Translations under genes and position numbers: made by a program
Source: an uncultured Collinsella sp.
GTDB taxonomy: Bacteria; Actinomycetota; Coriobacteriia; Coriobacteriales; Coriobacteriaceae
Length of the DNA: 64,000 nucleotides
Direction: 5' to 3'
Assembly (NCBI GenBank): GCA_900542555.1
Contig: UQNU01000002.1
Span: 1-64,000, forward strand
The notes under the pieces: generated by a model
Database searches by the model: none
What the model was told of the DNA's origin: nothing
The model's input: the letters and a program-made list of their open reading frames with translations, nothing else
Shown: positions 26,379 through 35,185 of the stretch, piece by piece
How positions within the stretch are numbered: position 1 is the stretch's first letter
Layout: every line of letters begins with the position of its first letter

Positions 26379-27809
26379 TCAGGTGGTTGTCGGGACATAG
26401 GGATAGTATTCAAAGCGCAGTGTCATAAGCCGCTGCGGGGATTCAATAGCCGCGGCGATGATATTGGCATCGCGGGCACGATCAAACCCTTCGAGTTCGA
26501 TCTGATACGAGACGTCTTGCATAATGTCCAGACGTCGCCAGGCTAGGAGTGTGTCACCATCGAATTCCAAGGTCTTGCCTCCGTCTGGAGCAACGGCGTA
26601 TAGACGCAGCTTGGCGGTGGTTGCAGGGTCGACAACCGTGACCTTTTTAATTTCGTTTCGAGTATTCTTGGCGCCCAACAAGGTGAGCAGTGTTGGGGCC
26701 ACGACCTCGCCCGATGGCAAAAAGACGACTTCGATGGATTCGGGAAATGCGATGATAGCCGACTTGCGGACGGGCTGATTGGCGGCGGCAACTTCGATGT
26801 TCGCAGCGTCGATGACCTCCGTGTGGTCGAGCGCGGCAAGCACGCAGCAGTTACCTTCATCGATCTCCTGAGGATCAGCAAGCCCCAGACTGTCCGCGAG
26901 CTCGGGATCGTTTGGACCGGTAGCGGGCTCATTTGGTGCTTCGAAAGAAGCTGGGACGCTGTTTGTCGGCGACGGCGTGTCGCCCGCACCTGCTTCTTTG
27001 TCCGCGCTCTCTTCTTGTATGGTTGCGTTGATGGGTTCGTCGTTTGGGGGGAGCGTCTTGGCGTCAAACGCGGAGGGGAGAATTCCGATGGCTCCGGATC
27101 CGTTCCACTCCATTTCGAGAAGCGCCGGGTCGGCAAGAATGCGTTGCCTGCTTTGCGCGCGGGCATCGATTTCAATAGGGCCTGCCTCTATCCCTCGTGT
27201 AAGGCTGAGTGATCCGGCTGGCTTCTCGAAATGAGCGTCTGTGTCTTTGGTACTGACGGCGAAGAACAGCAGGGACGCTTCTCCCGCCGCGATGGCATCG
27301 GTACCGGCTTTGGTCAGCCGCAACGATGCCGTGAATGAGAGGGTGGGCTGCGTGTCGTCTGCATTCGCGGCGGCGCAGCCCAGACATATACCGCCTCCTT
27401 TCTCAAAAAACGTACCGTCGAAGGCGACCTTCGCTCCGTTCGCCGAGTCATCGACCGAAGCGATGTCGATGCGCAGCTCTAAATTGCATGGATCGCCATC
27501 TGCATCGAGCACAACCGAGCGCCACGTGCAGACGGCGCACCCCGCCTGGGAGCCGTTTGCCTTGTTCGAACGATTGATATCCACGACTATCGAGCCGTCC
27601 GTATTACGACGAAGGCATCCCGAGGTTGAGATTGCGGCCTGTGCGATCGAAAAACGCTTGCACGCAATGGCGCTCGACGGATTTGGTGCGGAGCTTAGGG
27701 CCGCTGGTAAGGAGTCTGCCATGACAGGAGTCGCCCAAGCGGCGACAGGCGTTCCGGTTGCGAGCGCGCCGCAGAGTGCGACGACGGGCAAAAGGTTCTT
27801 CGATGCCAT
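26379..27809 (-). CDS. Large secreted protein of unknown function
   Basis: 476 aa. A signal peptide is clear (MASKNLLPVVALCGALATG, with cleavage likely after AWATP-VMA). The mature part has conserved-looking cysteines in pairs (CAVCTW, CLGCAA, CCVLAA), an acidic Pro/Thr/Ser-rich linker around residues 255-320, and a beta-rich C-terminus. No family recognised. AAGGAG precedes the ATG. It is the last gene of a five-gene unit whose other members are mostly exported or membrane-anchored, so it probably acts at the cell surface or in an extracellular assembly. Confidence 0.6.
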   Translation of the reverse strand: MASKNLLPVVALCGALATGTPVAAWATPVMADSLPAALSSAPNPSSAIACKRFSIAQAAISTSGCLRRNTDGSIVVDINRSNKANGSQAGCAVCTWRSVVLDADGDPCNLELRIDIASVDDSANGAKVAFDGTFFEKGGGICLGCAAANADDTQPTLSFTASLRLTKAGTDAIAAGEASLLFFAVSTKDTDAHFEKPAGSLSLTRGIEAGPIEIDARAQSRQRILADPALLEMEWNGSGAIGILPSAFDAKTLPPNDEPINATIQEESADKEAGAGDTPSPTNSVPASFEAPNEPATGPNDPELADSLGLADPQEIDEGNCCVLAALDHTEVIDAANIEVAAANQPVRKSAIIAFPESIEVVFLPSGEVVAPTLLTLLGAKNTRNEIKKVTVVDPATTAKLRLYAVAPDGGKTLEFDGDTLLAWRRLDIMQDVSYQIELEGFDRARDANIIAAAIESPQRLMTLRFEYYPYVPTTT

Positions 27810-27827
27810 GGGGTCTCCTTAGCTAAT

Positions 27828-28109
27828 TTAGTGCGGCCTGTTCATGTTTTGTTTCTGGCTGTGTTTGATGTGCAGACCGAGGCCGGCGGTTCCCGCGCCT
27901 GCTGCTGCGGCGCCTGCTGCCAAGAGCCATCGTTTGTCGCCTGTCTGCGCCAACGGTTCCTCGCGGTCGCTGCGGTCGAGCTCCGAGAGGTCGACCGTCA
28001 CTTGCGTGGCGGCCTGCGCCTGTTCTTGCTGGGCAAAGGCCATGGCTGGCCCAAACGCTAGGATGCTGACGGCGGCGGCCAGGGCGACGGCCTTATGCCG
28101 TGTGCGCAC
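27828..28109 (-). CDS. Small cell-wall-sorted protein with LAQTG motif
   Basis: 93 aa from GTG 28109. A basic start (RTRHK) leads to the hydrophobic signal AVALAAAVSILAFGPAMAFA. After a ~35-residue acidic mature stretch comes PLAQTGD, a hydrophobic Ala/Gly helix and the basic tail KHSQKQNM, which together make an LPXTG-type sorting signal in the LAQTG variant seen in Coriobacteriia. The mature part is so short that it may serve as an anchor for another protein. The start overlaps the previous stop by 17 bp. A TTG at 28139 is an alternative start. No sortase gene lies in the window. Confidence 0.65.
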   Translation of the reverse strand: MRTRHKAVALAAAVSILAFGPAMAFAQQEQAQAATQVTVDLSELDRSDREEPLAQTGDKRWLLAAGAAAAGAGTAGLGLHIKHSQKQNMNRPH

Positions 28110-28692
28110 CGGGCTCGACCGTCCAGGTGATCGTTGCAACCTGATCGCCTTCGCCGGTTACGCGGAAGATGTCGCGCGTGACGCGGGCGACGTTTCCGCT
28201 TGTCTTGAGCTTAATTTTGTCCGTGCCACCGGCAATGCCCTGGTAGCCCATGTCGAAGGCTGCATTCTTGGAAAGATCGAGGCCCGTTCCCTGCATTGCG
28301 GCGCTGGCGTTCTGGAGCGCGCCGTCGGGGCCGACCTTAAAGTCGATGGAGTTCTGCGCGGTTCCGGCCTTGGCGTCGGCGGCAATGGTCCAGGTGTTCA
28401 TGGCGTCGATCTTCATGTTGGTGACATGGATGCCGTAGGCCGAATGATTGTCGATGGTGGTCGCGTCTTCTGAGGGGCCCTGAAGCGTGCCGTCGGCCTT
28501 GGCGACGAAGGGAATAACCGTCGGAACTTTGAACTCAACGTTGTCGATCTCGGTCCTGACCATTACCTTCGTGGTTCCAACGCGCCCGGCTGCCATAGCT
28601 GGCGTCGGGGCGGCGCCCATTGCGAGCGCGAGCGCGAGCCCTGCGCCCACGGCGAGCGCTCTGGCTCCGTTCATGTTCCTGGTGATGTCCAT
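28093..28692 (-). CDS. Secreted protein of unknown function
   Basis: 199 aa. A signal peptide spans residues 1-35 (ARALAVGAGLALALAMGAA, cut near AMAAG). The mature domain is beta-rich with VEFKVPTVIPFVAKADG and DNHSAYGIHVTNM, a pattern recalling small surface or fibre-subunit proteins of Coriobacteriia and WxL-like domains. I cannot name the family. AAAGGAACGACC precedes the ATG. The wall-sorted small protein starts inside its last codons, so the two are probably made together and may form a surface complex. Confidence 0.6.
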   Translation of the reverse strand: MDITRNMNGARALAVGAGLALALAMGAAPTPAMAAGRVGTTKVMVRTEIDNVEFKVPTVIPFVAKADGTLQGPSEDATTIDNHSAYGIHVTNMKIDAMNTWTIAADAKAGTAQNSIDFKVGPDGALQNASAAMQGTGLDLSKNAAFDMGYQGIAGGTDKIKLKTSGNVARVTRDIFRVTGEGDQVATITWTVEPGAHTA

Positions 28693-28782
28693 GGTCGTTC
28701 CTTTCTATTCGCCGCGGGCCGTCCCCGCGATGATTGGACGAATGCTGGTGAATTGCGTGCGGTGCCGCGTCGGCCGGAAAAG

Positions 28783-29292
28783 CTAGTTCTTGGCTTGCTC
28801 AACCCGTACCTTGACACGTGTCGGATTGCCGTGGCTGTCGAGGGTCTTGGCATCGAGTGCCTGGATCTCGATGTATGCTTCGCCTTCTTTGATGTCGCCG
28901 GCGGGGCACGTCTCGATCGTCTTGCCGGTCTCGACCACACCGGATTCGTACATGGTCTCGTCGTTTTGGATGACGCGGAATCGCTGGGGAAATTTATTGT
29001 CTTGGACGTTTTGCACGTTGACGCGCAGCTTGCCGTCCTCCTGCAGCTGAGCGACCGGCGCGACCGAAATCGTCATCATGTTGTCGCGGACGATGGCGTC
29101 GAGCTCATCTTGGATTTCCTGGCGCGTTTTGCCCTCGGCCGTCGTAACCGAAGCGCCCGCCTCGGGTATGGGCTGCGACTGCCAAGCGTATAGTCCTACG
29201 GCGACAAGGGCACAGACGATGGCCAAGCAGGCAACGATGAGCTTCTTGCGACGATCCGGGCCTGCAAAGTGGGGCGGCTTCTTCGCGCTCAT
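28783..29292 (-). CDS. Membrane-anchored protein of unknown function
   Basis: 169 aa. A basic N-terminus (DRRKK) precedes one membrane helix (LIVACLAIVCALVAVGLYAW). The outer part has a coiled segment (RQEIQDELDAIVRDNMMTI) and a beta-sandwich-like domain ending TRVKVRVEQAKN. It starts within the ATGA that ends the upstream 98-aa gene, so it is coupled to it. The domain pattern (backbone of small beta strands, surface-facing) fits the operon of exported proteins. Confidence 0.6.
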   Translation of the reverse strand: MSAKKPPHFAGPDRRKKLIVACLAIVCALVAVGLYAWQSQPIPEAGASVTTAEGKTRQEIQDELDAIVRDNMMTISVAPVAQLQEDGKLRVNVQNVQDNKFPQRFRVIQNDETMYESGVVETGKTIETCPAGDIKEGEAYIEIQALDAKTLDSHGNPTRVKVRVEQAKN

Positions 29293-29585
29293 GCGGCATC
29301 CTTGGCGGTATAGATGCGTGCAAAGGTGGACGGGTCCGCTCCAAAGAGCATGTGAAGCATCAGACGGCGCGAGTAGACGAGTTCTTCGAAGTCGGGAGGG
29401 AGCTCGATGTCGTGGATATGCGCGATGTGGCGGGCGAGCGCCGAGAACGACTCGGGGTCGCAGATCACATCGGTGGTAACGTGGTAGACCGTCGTATCGG
29501 GGAATGCCTCTTCGTCGAAAGGTAGGAGATGGGGATCGTCGTCGACTTCGATGGCGATGCCGTACTGGGGCCAGTAATATGCCAT
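29289..29585 (-). CDS. Small cytoplasmic protein of unknown function, first gene of the exported-protein operon
   Basis: 98 aa with no signal peptide or membrane helix. The sequence is acidic and aromatic-rich (YYWPQYGIAIEVDDDPHLL). It shares a 4-bp ATGA overlap with the next gene, which supports a real coding region. The possible promoter region upstream (29586-29931) contains a palindrome. No family recognised; a chaperone or regulator for the exported proteins is only a guess. Confidence 0.5.
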   Translation of the reverse strand: MAYYWPQYGIAIEVDDDPHLLPFDEEAFPDTTVYHVTTDVICDPESFSALARHIAHIHDIELPPDFEELVYSRRLMLHMLFGADPSTFARIYTAKDAA

Positions 29586-29931
29586 GGGAACCTCCCTGCT
29601 TCTGGGGCCAAAACTTCTATCGGTTTTGGCTGTCGATGCCGACGGTATCAGCCGCTACTTGACCAATTTCTGACCAAATGCTTGACGGATTGGCATCTCC
29701 GCAGGTAAAAGGCGGCAAAAAATACTCCAACTTTTTTCGAGCGACAATCGCGCGGTCGGCGACGGCGGGGCCATATGTGTCAAAAGCATCGTCTGCCGAG
29801 GAAATCAAGCCGCTCGCCGAATTGCACGAACGTAAAAATCGCCAATTATGGAGACGGTCTCGAACACGTCGACGAAACGATGCGGTAACATCTCCCTGCA
29901 AACACTGTAGTTAGCTAAAGGGGGAGTTCGC
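29586..29931. promoter_or_regulatory. Divergent intergenic region (346 bp)
   Basis: It lies between the exported-protein operon and the oxidase/Etf operon, so both promoters should be here. Visible signals are perfect 8-bp arms GCCAAAAC (29607-29614) and GTTTTGGC (29623-29630), a direct repeat TTGACCAA / TGACCAAA (29659-29678), and at 29717-29737 the sequence A6-TACTCCAAC-T6. I found no gene in it; the minus-strand open frame at 29617-29901 has no SD or family look. Confidence 0.4.
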
Positions 29932-31533
29932 GTGTCTGCAACCATCAAACCCTTCACCGACGAGTTCGAAGAGTATGGTCGCGATGAGTCTCGCGCATCG
30001 GGCGAGGCCTCGAGCATCTCGTTTCCGACAACGGAAGACGAGGTCCGTGCCATTTTGGGAAAGCTCCATGCCGAGCGTGTCCCGGTAACGGTTCAGGGCG
30101 CCCGAACCGGCCTTGCCGCCGGTGCCGTGCCCCACGGCGGGCATATCCTCAATACTTCCCGTATGAATCGCTACTTGGGCCTTCGCCGCGATGAACAAGG
30201 CCAATTTTTGCTGCGCGTGGAGCCGGGCGTTGTGCTCTCGGAGCTGCGCAAGCAGCTGAGCAAGAAGGTGCTGCCGACTGCTGGTTGGGACCAGGCATCG
30301 CTTGAGGCCTACGAGGAGTTCCAAGAGGCCCCCGAGCAGTTCTTTCCCACCGATCCCACCGAGGCATCTGCCTGTCTGGGCGGCATGGCGGCATGTAACG
30401 CCTCTGGTGCCCGCAGCTACGCCTACGGTCCCATGCGCCCACATATCACGGGACTCCACGTCGCGCTGGCTGATGGCGATTTGCTTGAGCTTCAGCGCGG
30501 CGAGGCTTTTGCCCAGGGCCGCCACCTGTCGCTCGTGACGGCAGTGGGCCGTACGCTCGAGCTCGATCTTCCCGGCTATACCATGCCCAAGACAAAAAAT
30601 GCCTCAGGCTATTTCGTTGCGGACGAAATGGACGCCATCGACCTCTTTATCGGTGCTTGCGGCACGCTCGGCGTTATCACCGAGCTCGAGATTGCCCTGC
30701 AGGCGGCGCCTGCGGTCGTTTGGGGTGTGAGCTGCTTTTTCGATAGCGAAGACAAGGCCGTGTCCTTTACCGATTCCGTGCGTCCCGTCCTGTCCCATGC
30801 GGCTGCCATCGAGTACTTCGACGCTGGCGCCCTGGATATTCTACGTCGCCAGCGCGAGCAGTCGACGGCGTTTGCTTCGCTGCCGGCGCTCGACAAAGAG
30901 GCCAAGGTCTGTGTGTACGTGGAGCTCGACTGCGATGACGAGGCCCAGGCGACCGAGGAACTGTACCACCTGGGATGGGTGCTCGAGTTTGCGGGTGGCC
31001 GCGACGATGCGACATGGGTCGCGCGCACCGAGGTTGATCGCGAGTGCCAGCGGTTCTTCCGCCATGCGGTCCCCGAGAGCGTCAATATGCTTATCGACGA
31101 GCGTCGCCGCACGGATCCCACCATCACCAAACTGGGTTCGGACATGTCGGTGCCCAATGCACGCCTTGCCGATGTCGTGGTCCTCTATCGCCGCGCACTG
31201 GCCGAAAGCGGGCTTGAATCTGCTGCCTGGGGGCACATCGGTAACAACCATCTGCATGTGAACATCCTGCCGCGCGATGCGCAGGACTACCGTCGCGGTG
31301 GCGAGCTGTTTGCCCAGTGGGCTGCGGAGGTAACGGCTATGGGCGGTGCCGTTTCTGCCGAGCACGGCGTCGGCAAGATCAAGGCGGGCTTCTTAGAGAC
31401 GATGTACGGTCACGAGGCCATGGTCGAGTCGGCGCGGCTCAAGCTCCAGCTCGATCCCGACGGGCAGCTGGGTCGCGGCAACCTGTTTTCGGAGAAGCTC
31501 TTGGATGAGCTTGTCCAGAAAGGGGGCGCGTGA
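29932..31533 (+). CDS. FAD-binding oxidase, D-lactate/glycolate dehydrogenase type (LctD-like)
   Basis: 533 aa. The FAD pyrophosphate site is VTVQGARTGLAAGAVPHGG. The C-terminal cap has GHIGNNHLHVNILP and the signature AEHGVGKIK of the GlcD / D-lactate dehydrogenase family. It is a soluble flavoenzyme that oxidises a 2-hydroxy acid. The start is GTG 29932 with AAAGGGGGAG upstream. It is followed immediately by etfB and a ferredoxin-containing etfA, which is the arrangement of the electron-confurcating lactate dehydrogenase of acetogens. Glycolate or 2-hydroxyglutarate cannot be ruled out as substrate. Confidence 0.85.
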   Translation: MSATIKPFTDEFEEYGRDESRASGEASSISFPTTEDEVRAILGKLHAERVPVTVQGARTGLAAGAVPHGGHILNTSRMNRYLGLRRDEQGQFLLRVEPGVVLSELRKQLSKKVLPTAGWDQASLEAYEEFQEAPEQFFPTDPTEASACLGGMAACNASGARSYAYGPMRPHITGLHVALADGDLLELQRGEAFAQGRHLSLVTAVGRTLELDLPGYTMPKTKNASGYFVADEMDAIDLFIGACGTLGVITELEIALQAAPAVVWGVSCFFDSEDKAVSFTDSVRPVLSHAAAIEYFDAGALDILRRQREQSTAFASLPALDKEAKVCVYVELDCDDEAQATEELYHLGWVLEFAGGRDDATWVARTEVDRECQRFFRHAVPESVNMLIDERRRTDPTITKLGSDMSVPNARLADVVVLYRRALAESGLESAAWGHIGNNHLHVNILPRDAQDYRRGGELFAQWAAEVTAMGGAVSAEHGVGKIKAGFLETMYGHEAMVESARLKLQLDPDGQLGRGNLFSEKLLDELVQKGGA

Positions 31534-31535
31534 AG

Positions 31536-32351
31536 ATGAGCGATTTCCATATGGTGGTGTGCGTCAAGGCCGTGCCGGGCAGCACCGAGGTCAAGATGGA
31601 CCCCAAGACCAATACCATCGTGCGCGATGGCAAGCAGGCGGTCATTAATCCCTTTGATGCGAGCGCTTTGGAATGCGCGCTGGCGCTGAAAGACGACTTT
31701 ATCGGCTTTGGCATGGACGTGCGCGTAACGGTGGTGTCGATGGGCATCCCCGCGACCGAGTCGCTGCTGCGCGACTGCATCGCCCGCGGTGCCGACGACG
31801 CGCTGCTGCTGACCGATCGCGCCTTTGCAGGTGCCGATACCCTGGCGACCACCTACGCCCTCAAGTGCGGCATCGAGGCGCTCGACGAGGACTTCGACCT
31901 GCTCATCTGCGGCAAGATGGCGGTGGATGGCGATACGGCCCAGATTGGTCCCGAGCTTGCCGGTGCCTTTGAGATTCCCTGCGTGACCGACGTGAGCTGC
32001 GTGCAAAGCGCGGGCTTTACGACGTGTGACTCGCTGGCGCTCGTTCACGGATGCGATGCCGGCGAGGAGACGGTGTACCTTGAGATGCCGTGCGCGATGA
32101 CGACTGCCAAGGAGATTGGCCAGTTGCGTATGCCGAGTATTGCCGGTATTCGCGCGGCGGAGGAGGCGGACGTGCGCGTGGTCAGTGCCGCCGACGTGAA
32201 CGCCGACCCCGCGCGTTGCGGCCTTGCCGGGTCGCCGACACAGGTCGTGCGCTCGTTTGTGCCCGACCGTGACCAAACGTGCGAGACCGTTGAGGGGACG
32301 GCGTCCGAGCAGGCGGCAAAGCTTGCCAAGATTATCGAGGGGATGGCATAG
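31536..32351 (+). CDS. etfB: Electron transfer flavoprotein beta subunit (LctB-like)
   Basis: 271 aa. VVCVKAVPGS, FDASALECALALKD and GADDALLLTDRAFAGADTLATT are typical of EtfB; KMAVDGDTAQIGPELAG is the AMP/FAD-binding block. I chose ATG 31536 because AAGGGGG lies about 9 nt before it; GTG 31530, which overlaps the oxidase stop, is the alternative. In bifurcating Etf complexes this subunit holds the FAD that splits electron pairs. It is translationally coupled with the genes on either side. Confidence 0.9.
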   Translation: MSDFHMVVCVKAVPGSTEVKMDPKTNTIVRDGKQAVINPFDASALECALALKDDFIGFGMDVRVTVVSMGIPATESLLRDCIARGADDALLLTDRAFAGADTLATTYALKCGIEALDEDFDLLICGKMAVDGDTAQIGPELAGAFEIPCVTDVSCVQSAGFTTCDSLALVHGCDAGEETVYLEMPCAMTTAKEIGQLRMPSIAGIRAAEEADVRVVSAADVNADPARCGLAGSPTQVVRSFVPDRDQTCETVEGTASEQAAKLAKIIEGMA

Positions 32352-33557
32352 ATGGGCGGACTGATTATCGATAGCGAAGCCTGTATCGGCTGCGGTCGCT
32401 GCGTTCGCGCCTGTGCCTCGGGCGGCATCGTAGTGGAAGGCGAGCGACCCAGCCGATGCGCCCATGTAACCGACGGCTGCATCCTATGCGGTGGGTGTGT
32501 CGACGCCTGCCCTGTCAACGCTATCTCGATCGAGCGTGACGAGGCTGCTGGTGCGGTGGACCTTGATGCATATCGAGACATTTGGGTATTCGCGCAGACC
32601 GACGAGCGCGATACGGTGACTCCCGTTGCCTATGAGCTTATGGGCAAGGGGCGCGAGCTTGCCGATGCTCGCGGCTGCCGTCTGGTGGCACTGGTCGGCA
32701 TGAGCCCTGAGGGCTCGCTCGGGGACCTGGAGCATCTGGTTTGCGCGGGCGCCGACGAAGTCCTGGCCTGTCGCGACGAGCGCCTGCGCCAAAACGATGC
32801 GGAGGTCTACGCCCGCTTGATCTGCGATTTGGTAGCCGAACGCAAACCCGAGGCCATCCTATACGGTGCGACCGCTTTTGGTCGCGAACTGGCACCCGGC
32901 GTTGCCGTGCGTTTGCAGACGGGCCTTACGGCTGACTGCACCGTACTTTCGATGGATACAGAGACGGGACTGCTGCAACAGACGCGTCCGGCGTTTGGCG
33001 GCAACTTGATGGCCACCATCATTTGCCCCAACCACCGTCCGCAGATGGCAACGGTGCGCTCCGGTATCTTTATGGCGCCCGACTTTGACTACGGCCGCTC
33101 CGGCACGATCACCCAGATATCACTTGCGGATGATGCTAAGGCTCGTGTCGAGATCTCGATTCCCGCCGAGGAGTGGGGACAGCAGCCCTCGATCGCCGAT
33201 GCCGAGCGCCTGGTCGTGGTGGGTCGCGGCATTGGTTCCAAGAAAAATCTGCCGCTGATGCGAAGGCTCGCCGAGGCTCTGGGAGCCGAGCTTGGCTGCA
33301 CGCGACCTGTCGTGGAGGCCGGCTGGTTGGAGTATCGCCATCAGATTGGCCAGACGGGCGTATCGGTTTCGCCCAAGCTTCTCGTGAGTATCGGTGTTTC
33401 GGGCGCCATCCAGCATCTTGCCGGCATCGGTGGGGCTGAGTGCATTATCGCCATCAACGAGGACCCGGATGCCCCCATTTTTGGTACTGCCCAGTACAAG
33501 GTTGTCGGCGATGCCGTCGAGGTCGTCGAGGAGCTGCTGGCTCAGCTTGAGCGCTAG
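32352..33557 (+). CDS. etfA: Electron transfer flavoprotein alpha subunit with two 4Fe-4S clusters (LctC-like)
   Basis: 401 aa. The first ~60 residues are a ferredoxin domain with two clusters, CIGCGRCVRAC and CILCGGCVDAC-P. EtfA follows, with LIVGATAFG-like ILYGATAFGREL and the C-terminal FAD site ending SIGVSGAIQHLAGI. EtfA with its own ferredoxin domain is characteristic of electron-bifurcating or -confurcating complexes. With the upstream oxidase it would drive 2-hydroxy acid oxidation with NAD+ by spending reduced ferredoxin. The start directly follows the etfB stop. The TAG stop forms a shared CTAG with the converging HD gene. Confidence 0.9.
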   Translation: MGGLIIDSEACIGCGRCVRACASGGIVVEGERPSRCAHVTDGCILCGGCVDACPVNAISIERDEAAGAVDLDAYRDIWVFAQTDERDTVTPVAYELMGKGRELADARGCRLVALVGMSPEGSLGDLEHLVCAGADEVLACRDERLRQNDAEVYARLICDLVAERKPEAILYGATAFGRELAPGVAVRLQTGLTADCTVLSMDTETGLLQQTRPAFGGNLMATIICPNHRPQMATVRSGIFMAPDFDYGRSGTITQISLADDAKARVEISIPAEEWGQQPSIADAERLVVVGRGIGSKKNLPLMRRLAEALGAELGCTRPVVEAGWLEYRHQIGQTGVSVSPKLLVSIGVSGAIQHLAGIGGAECIIAINEDPDAPIFGTAQYKVVGDAVEVVEELLAQLER

Positions 33558-34366
33558 GCGCGCGCCAGCCAGTCGCGCATCTCGTCCTTAAGGCGGCTCC
33601 AAGTTGCCTGCGTGGCGGGGTCGGTAAAGGGCCGCGTGATGCCAAAAGGCGCGTCGAGCAGGCGGTAGATATCGCCCTGTTCGCGCGCCAGCGCGCGGCT
33701 CGCTGGATAGACGAGCTCAAACATAAAGCAGATGAGTCCCACCAGGTAGTCTGCGGGCTCGTCGCGTTCATCGCGTGCGACGCAGCGGTGCTCGTCAAAG
33801 GCGGCAAGTGTCGGCGACGAGAAACGGCTGCCGAGAAACGTCTTCTCGTCCACCTTGAGGATAGTGTCGACAGTGCTGTCGGCGATGGCGCGCATAATGT
33901 CGATCTTGTCGCCATCGCGCACGATATCGCAGAAGCTCCGCGTGCGCTCGTCGAGCTGCGCGGGTAGACGGAAATCGCTGTGATAGGCAATGCTCGCTCG
34001 GATGAGCTCATCTTCTGCCGGGTCATCGATAAAGTCGCGAATGCTCGTTACGGCGGGTGCATCGGCGGGATTCTCGCCAAAGAGGACCTCGATGCCCAAC
34101 GCCGCATGGCTCATGCTCTCGGCGTCCTTAAAGGTGTCCCAGCGTCGCAGCTGCTCAAAGCGGCCCATATCGTGTAGCAGGCCGCAAAGCCATGCCAGGT
34201 CAATATCTTCTGACGACCAGCCCTGCTCGCGCGCTACGGCATCGCATGCCTCGGCCACGTGGTACGTATGCTCGATTTTGAGCGCGATGCGTGGGTTGGT
34301 GGCGTCGTAGGCATCGGTGTAGCTTTTGAAGGCCGCGCGCGCCCGGTCTCGATCGATAGCTGTCAT
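33554..34366 (-). CDS. HD-domain phosphohydrolase
   Basis: 270 aa. The metal motif is H...HD: EHTYHVAEAC and WLCGLLHDMGRFEQL, then HAALGIEVLF, AYHSDF and VRDGDKIDIM. These are the conserved positions of the HD superfamily. It is a cytoplasmic metal-dependent hydrolase, perhaps acting on nucleotides; the substrate is not readable. It overlaps the stop of etfA by four bases (a palindromic CTAG read from both sides). Confidence 0.85.
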   Translation of the reverse strand: MTAIDRDRARAAFKSYTDAYDATNPRIALKIEHTYHVAEACDAVAREQGWSSEDIDLAWLCGLLHDMGRFEQLRRWDTFKDAESMSHAALGIEVLFGENPADAPAVTSIRDFIDDPAEDELIRASIAYHSDFRLPAQLDERTRSFCDIVRDGDKIDIMRAIADSTVDTILKVDEKTFLGSRFSSPTLAAFDEHRCVARDERDEPADYLVGLICFMFELVYPASRALAREQGDIYRLLDAPFGITRPFTDPATQATWSRLKDEMRDWLARA

Positions 34367-34492
34367 AATGACTTCCTAAAAAGTTGTGTCTTTCGATCCG
34401 GTGGCAATTGTAGGTGAACTCGGTTGCTGCCGGATGATGATTCTGCCGTGTCGCTACATGCGGCTCGGAGACCTTGTCAGGATGAGAAACGT

Positions 34493-35185
34493 ATGGTGCT
34501 CAAAATCGTTAGAACCGTCTGGCCAGTGATGCTTACCTATGTTGCAATAGGCGCGCCGTGCGGAATGATCATGGGGCAGACGGGAATGGAGCCCTGGATG
34601 GTCTTTGCTCTAAGCAGTACGTTTGTGACGGGCAGCGGCCAGTTTATGATCTGCAACCTGTGGCTGGCGGGTGTGCCTGCAGCATCGATCGTCGCGAGCG
34701 TTGCCGCCATCTCCTCGCGTTTTGCGCTTTACTCGGCATCGATCGCACCGCATCTGAGGGGTGCCTCGAAGCGTCAGACGCTGGCTGTTGCCGCGACACT
34801 TACCGAGGAGGCGTATGGCATCTCGCTTGCCAAGTTGGTTGAAGGGGAGGATTGGGGCCCGCGCGAGTCCTTTGTGCTCAACGTGATCCTCATCGCAACA
34901 TGGGGCGTTTCGTGTACGATGGGCGCCATCGTCGGCGCCGTTGTCGATGTTCCCACCGCCATTGCAGCCTTTGTCTGCACCTCGCTCTTTATCTGCCTGC
35001 TCTTTTCGCAGCGGCTGTCGCGCGGTAACGTTGTCGCGGCGGTTTCGGGCGCGGTGTCCGTCGCCGTATGCAAGTTCTTGGGCCTCGCGAATATTGCCGT
35101 GCCGGCAAGCGTCGTGGTCGGCATTGCCATTGCGCTGGCGTGCGATGCTGTATTTGACGGAAGAGGTGCCCGCGATGCCCGCTAA
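34493..35185 (+). CDS. azlC: AzlC-family branched-chain amino-acid exporter, large subunit
   Basis: 230 aa with six to seven hydrophobic helices. I chose ATG 34493 (MVLKIVRTVWPVMLTYVAIG) because AGGATGAG precedes it; upstream codons do not look like a membrane protein. Family signature includes IGAPCGMIMGQTG, STFVTGSGQFM and LTEEAYGISL. With AzlD it exports branched-chain amino acids or related molecules. The gene overlaps azlD by 11 bp. Confidence 0.88.
   Translation: MVLKIVRTVWPVMLTYVAIGAPCGMIMGQTGMEPWMVFALSSTFVTGSGQFMICNLWLAGVPAASIVASVAAISSRFALYSASIAPHLRGASKRQTLAVAATLTEEAYGISLAKLVEGEDWGPRESFVLNVILIATWGVSCTMGAIVGAVVDVPTAIAAFVCTSLFICLLFSQRLSRGNVVAAVSGAVSVAVCKFLGLANIAVPASVVVGIAIALACDAVFDGRGARDAR

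Noticed and set aside
29617..29901. 94-codon minus-strand frame in the divergent intergenic region
   Set aside because: No SD, no family resemblance and overlaps what look like control sequences.
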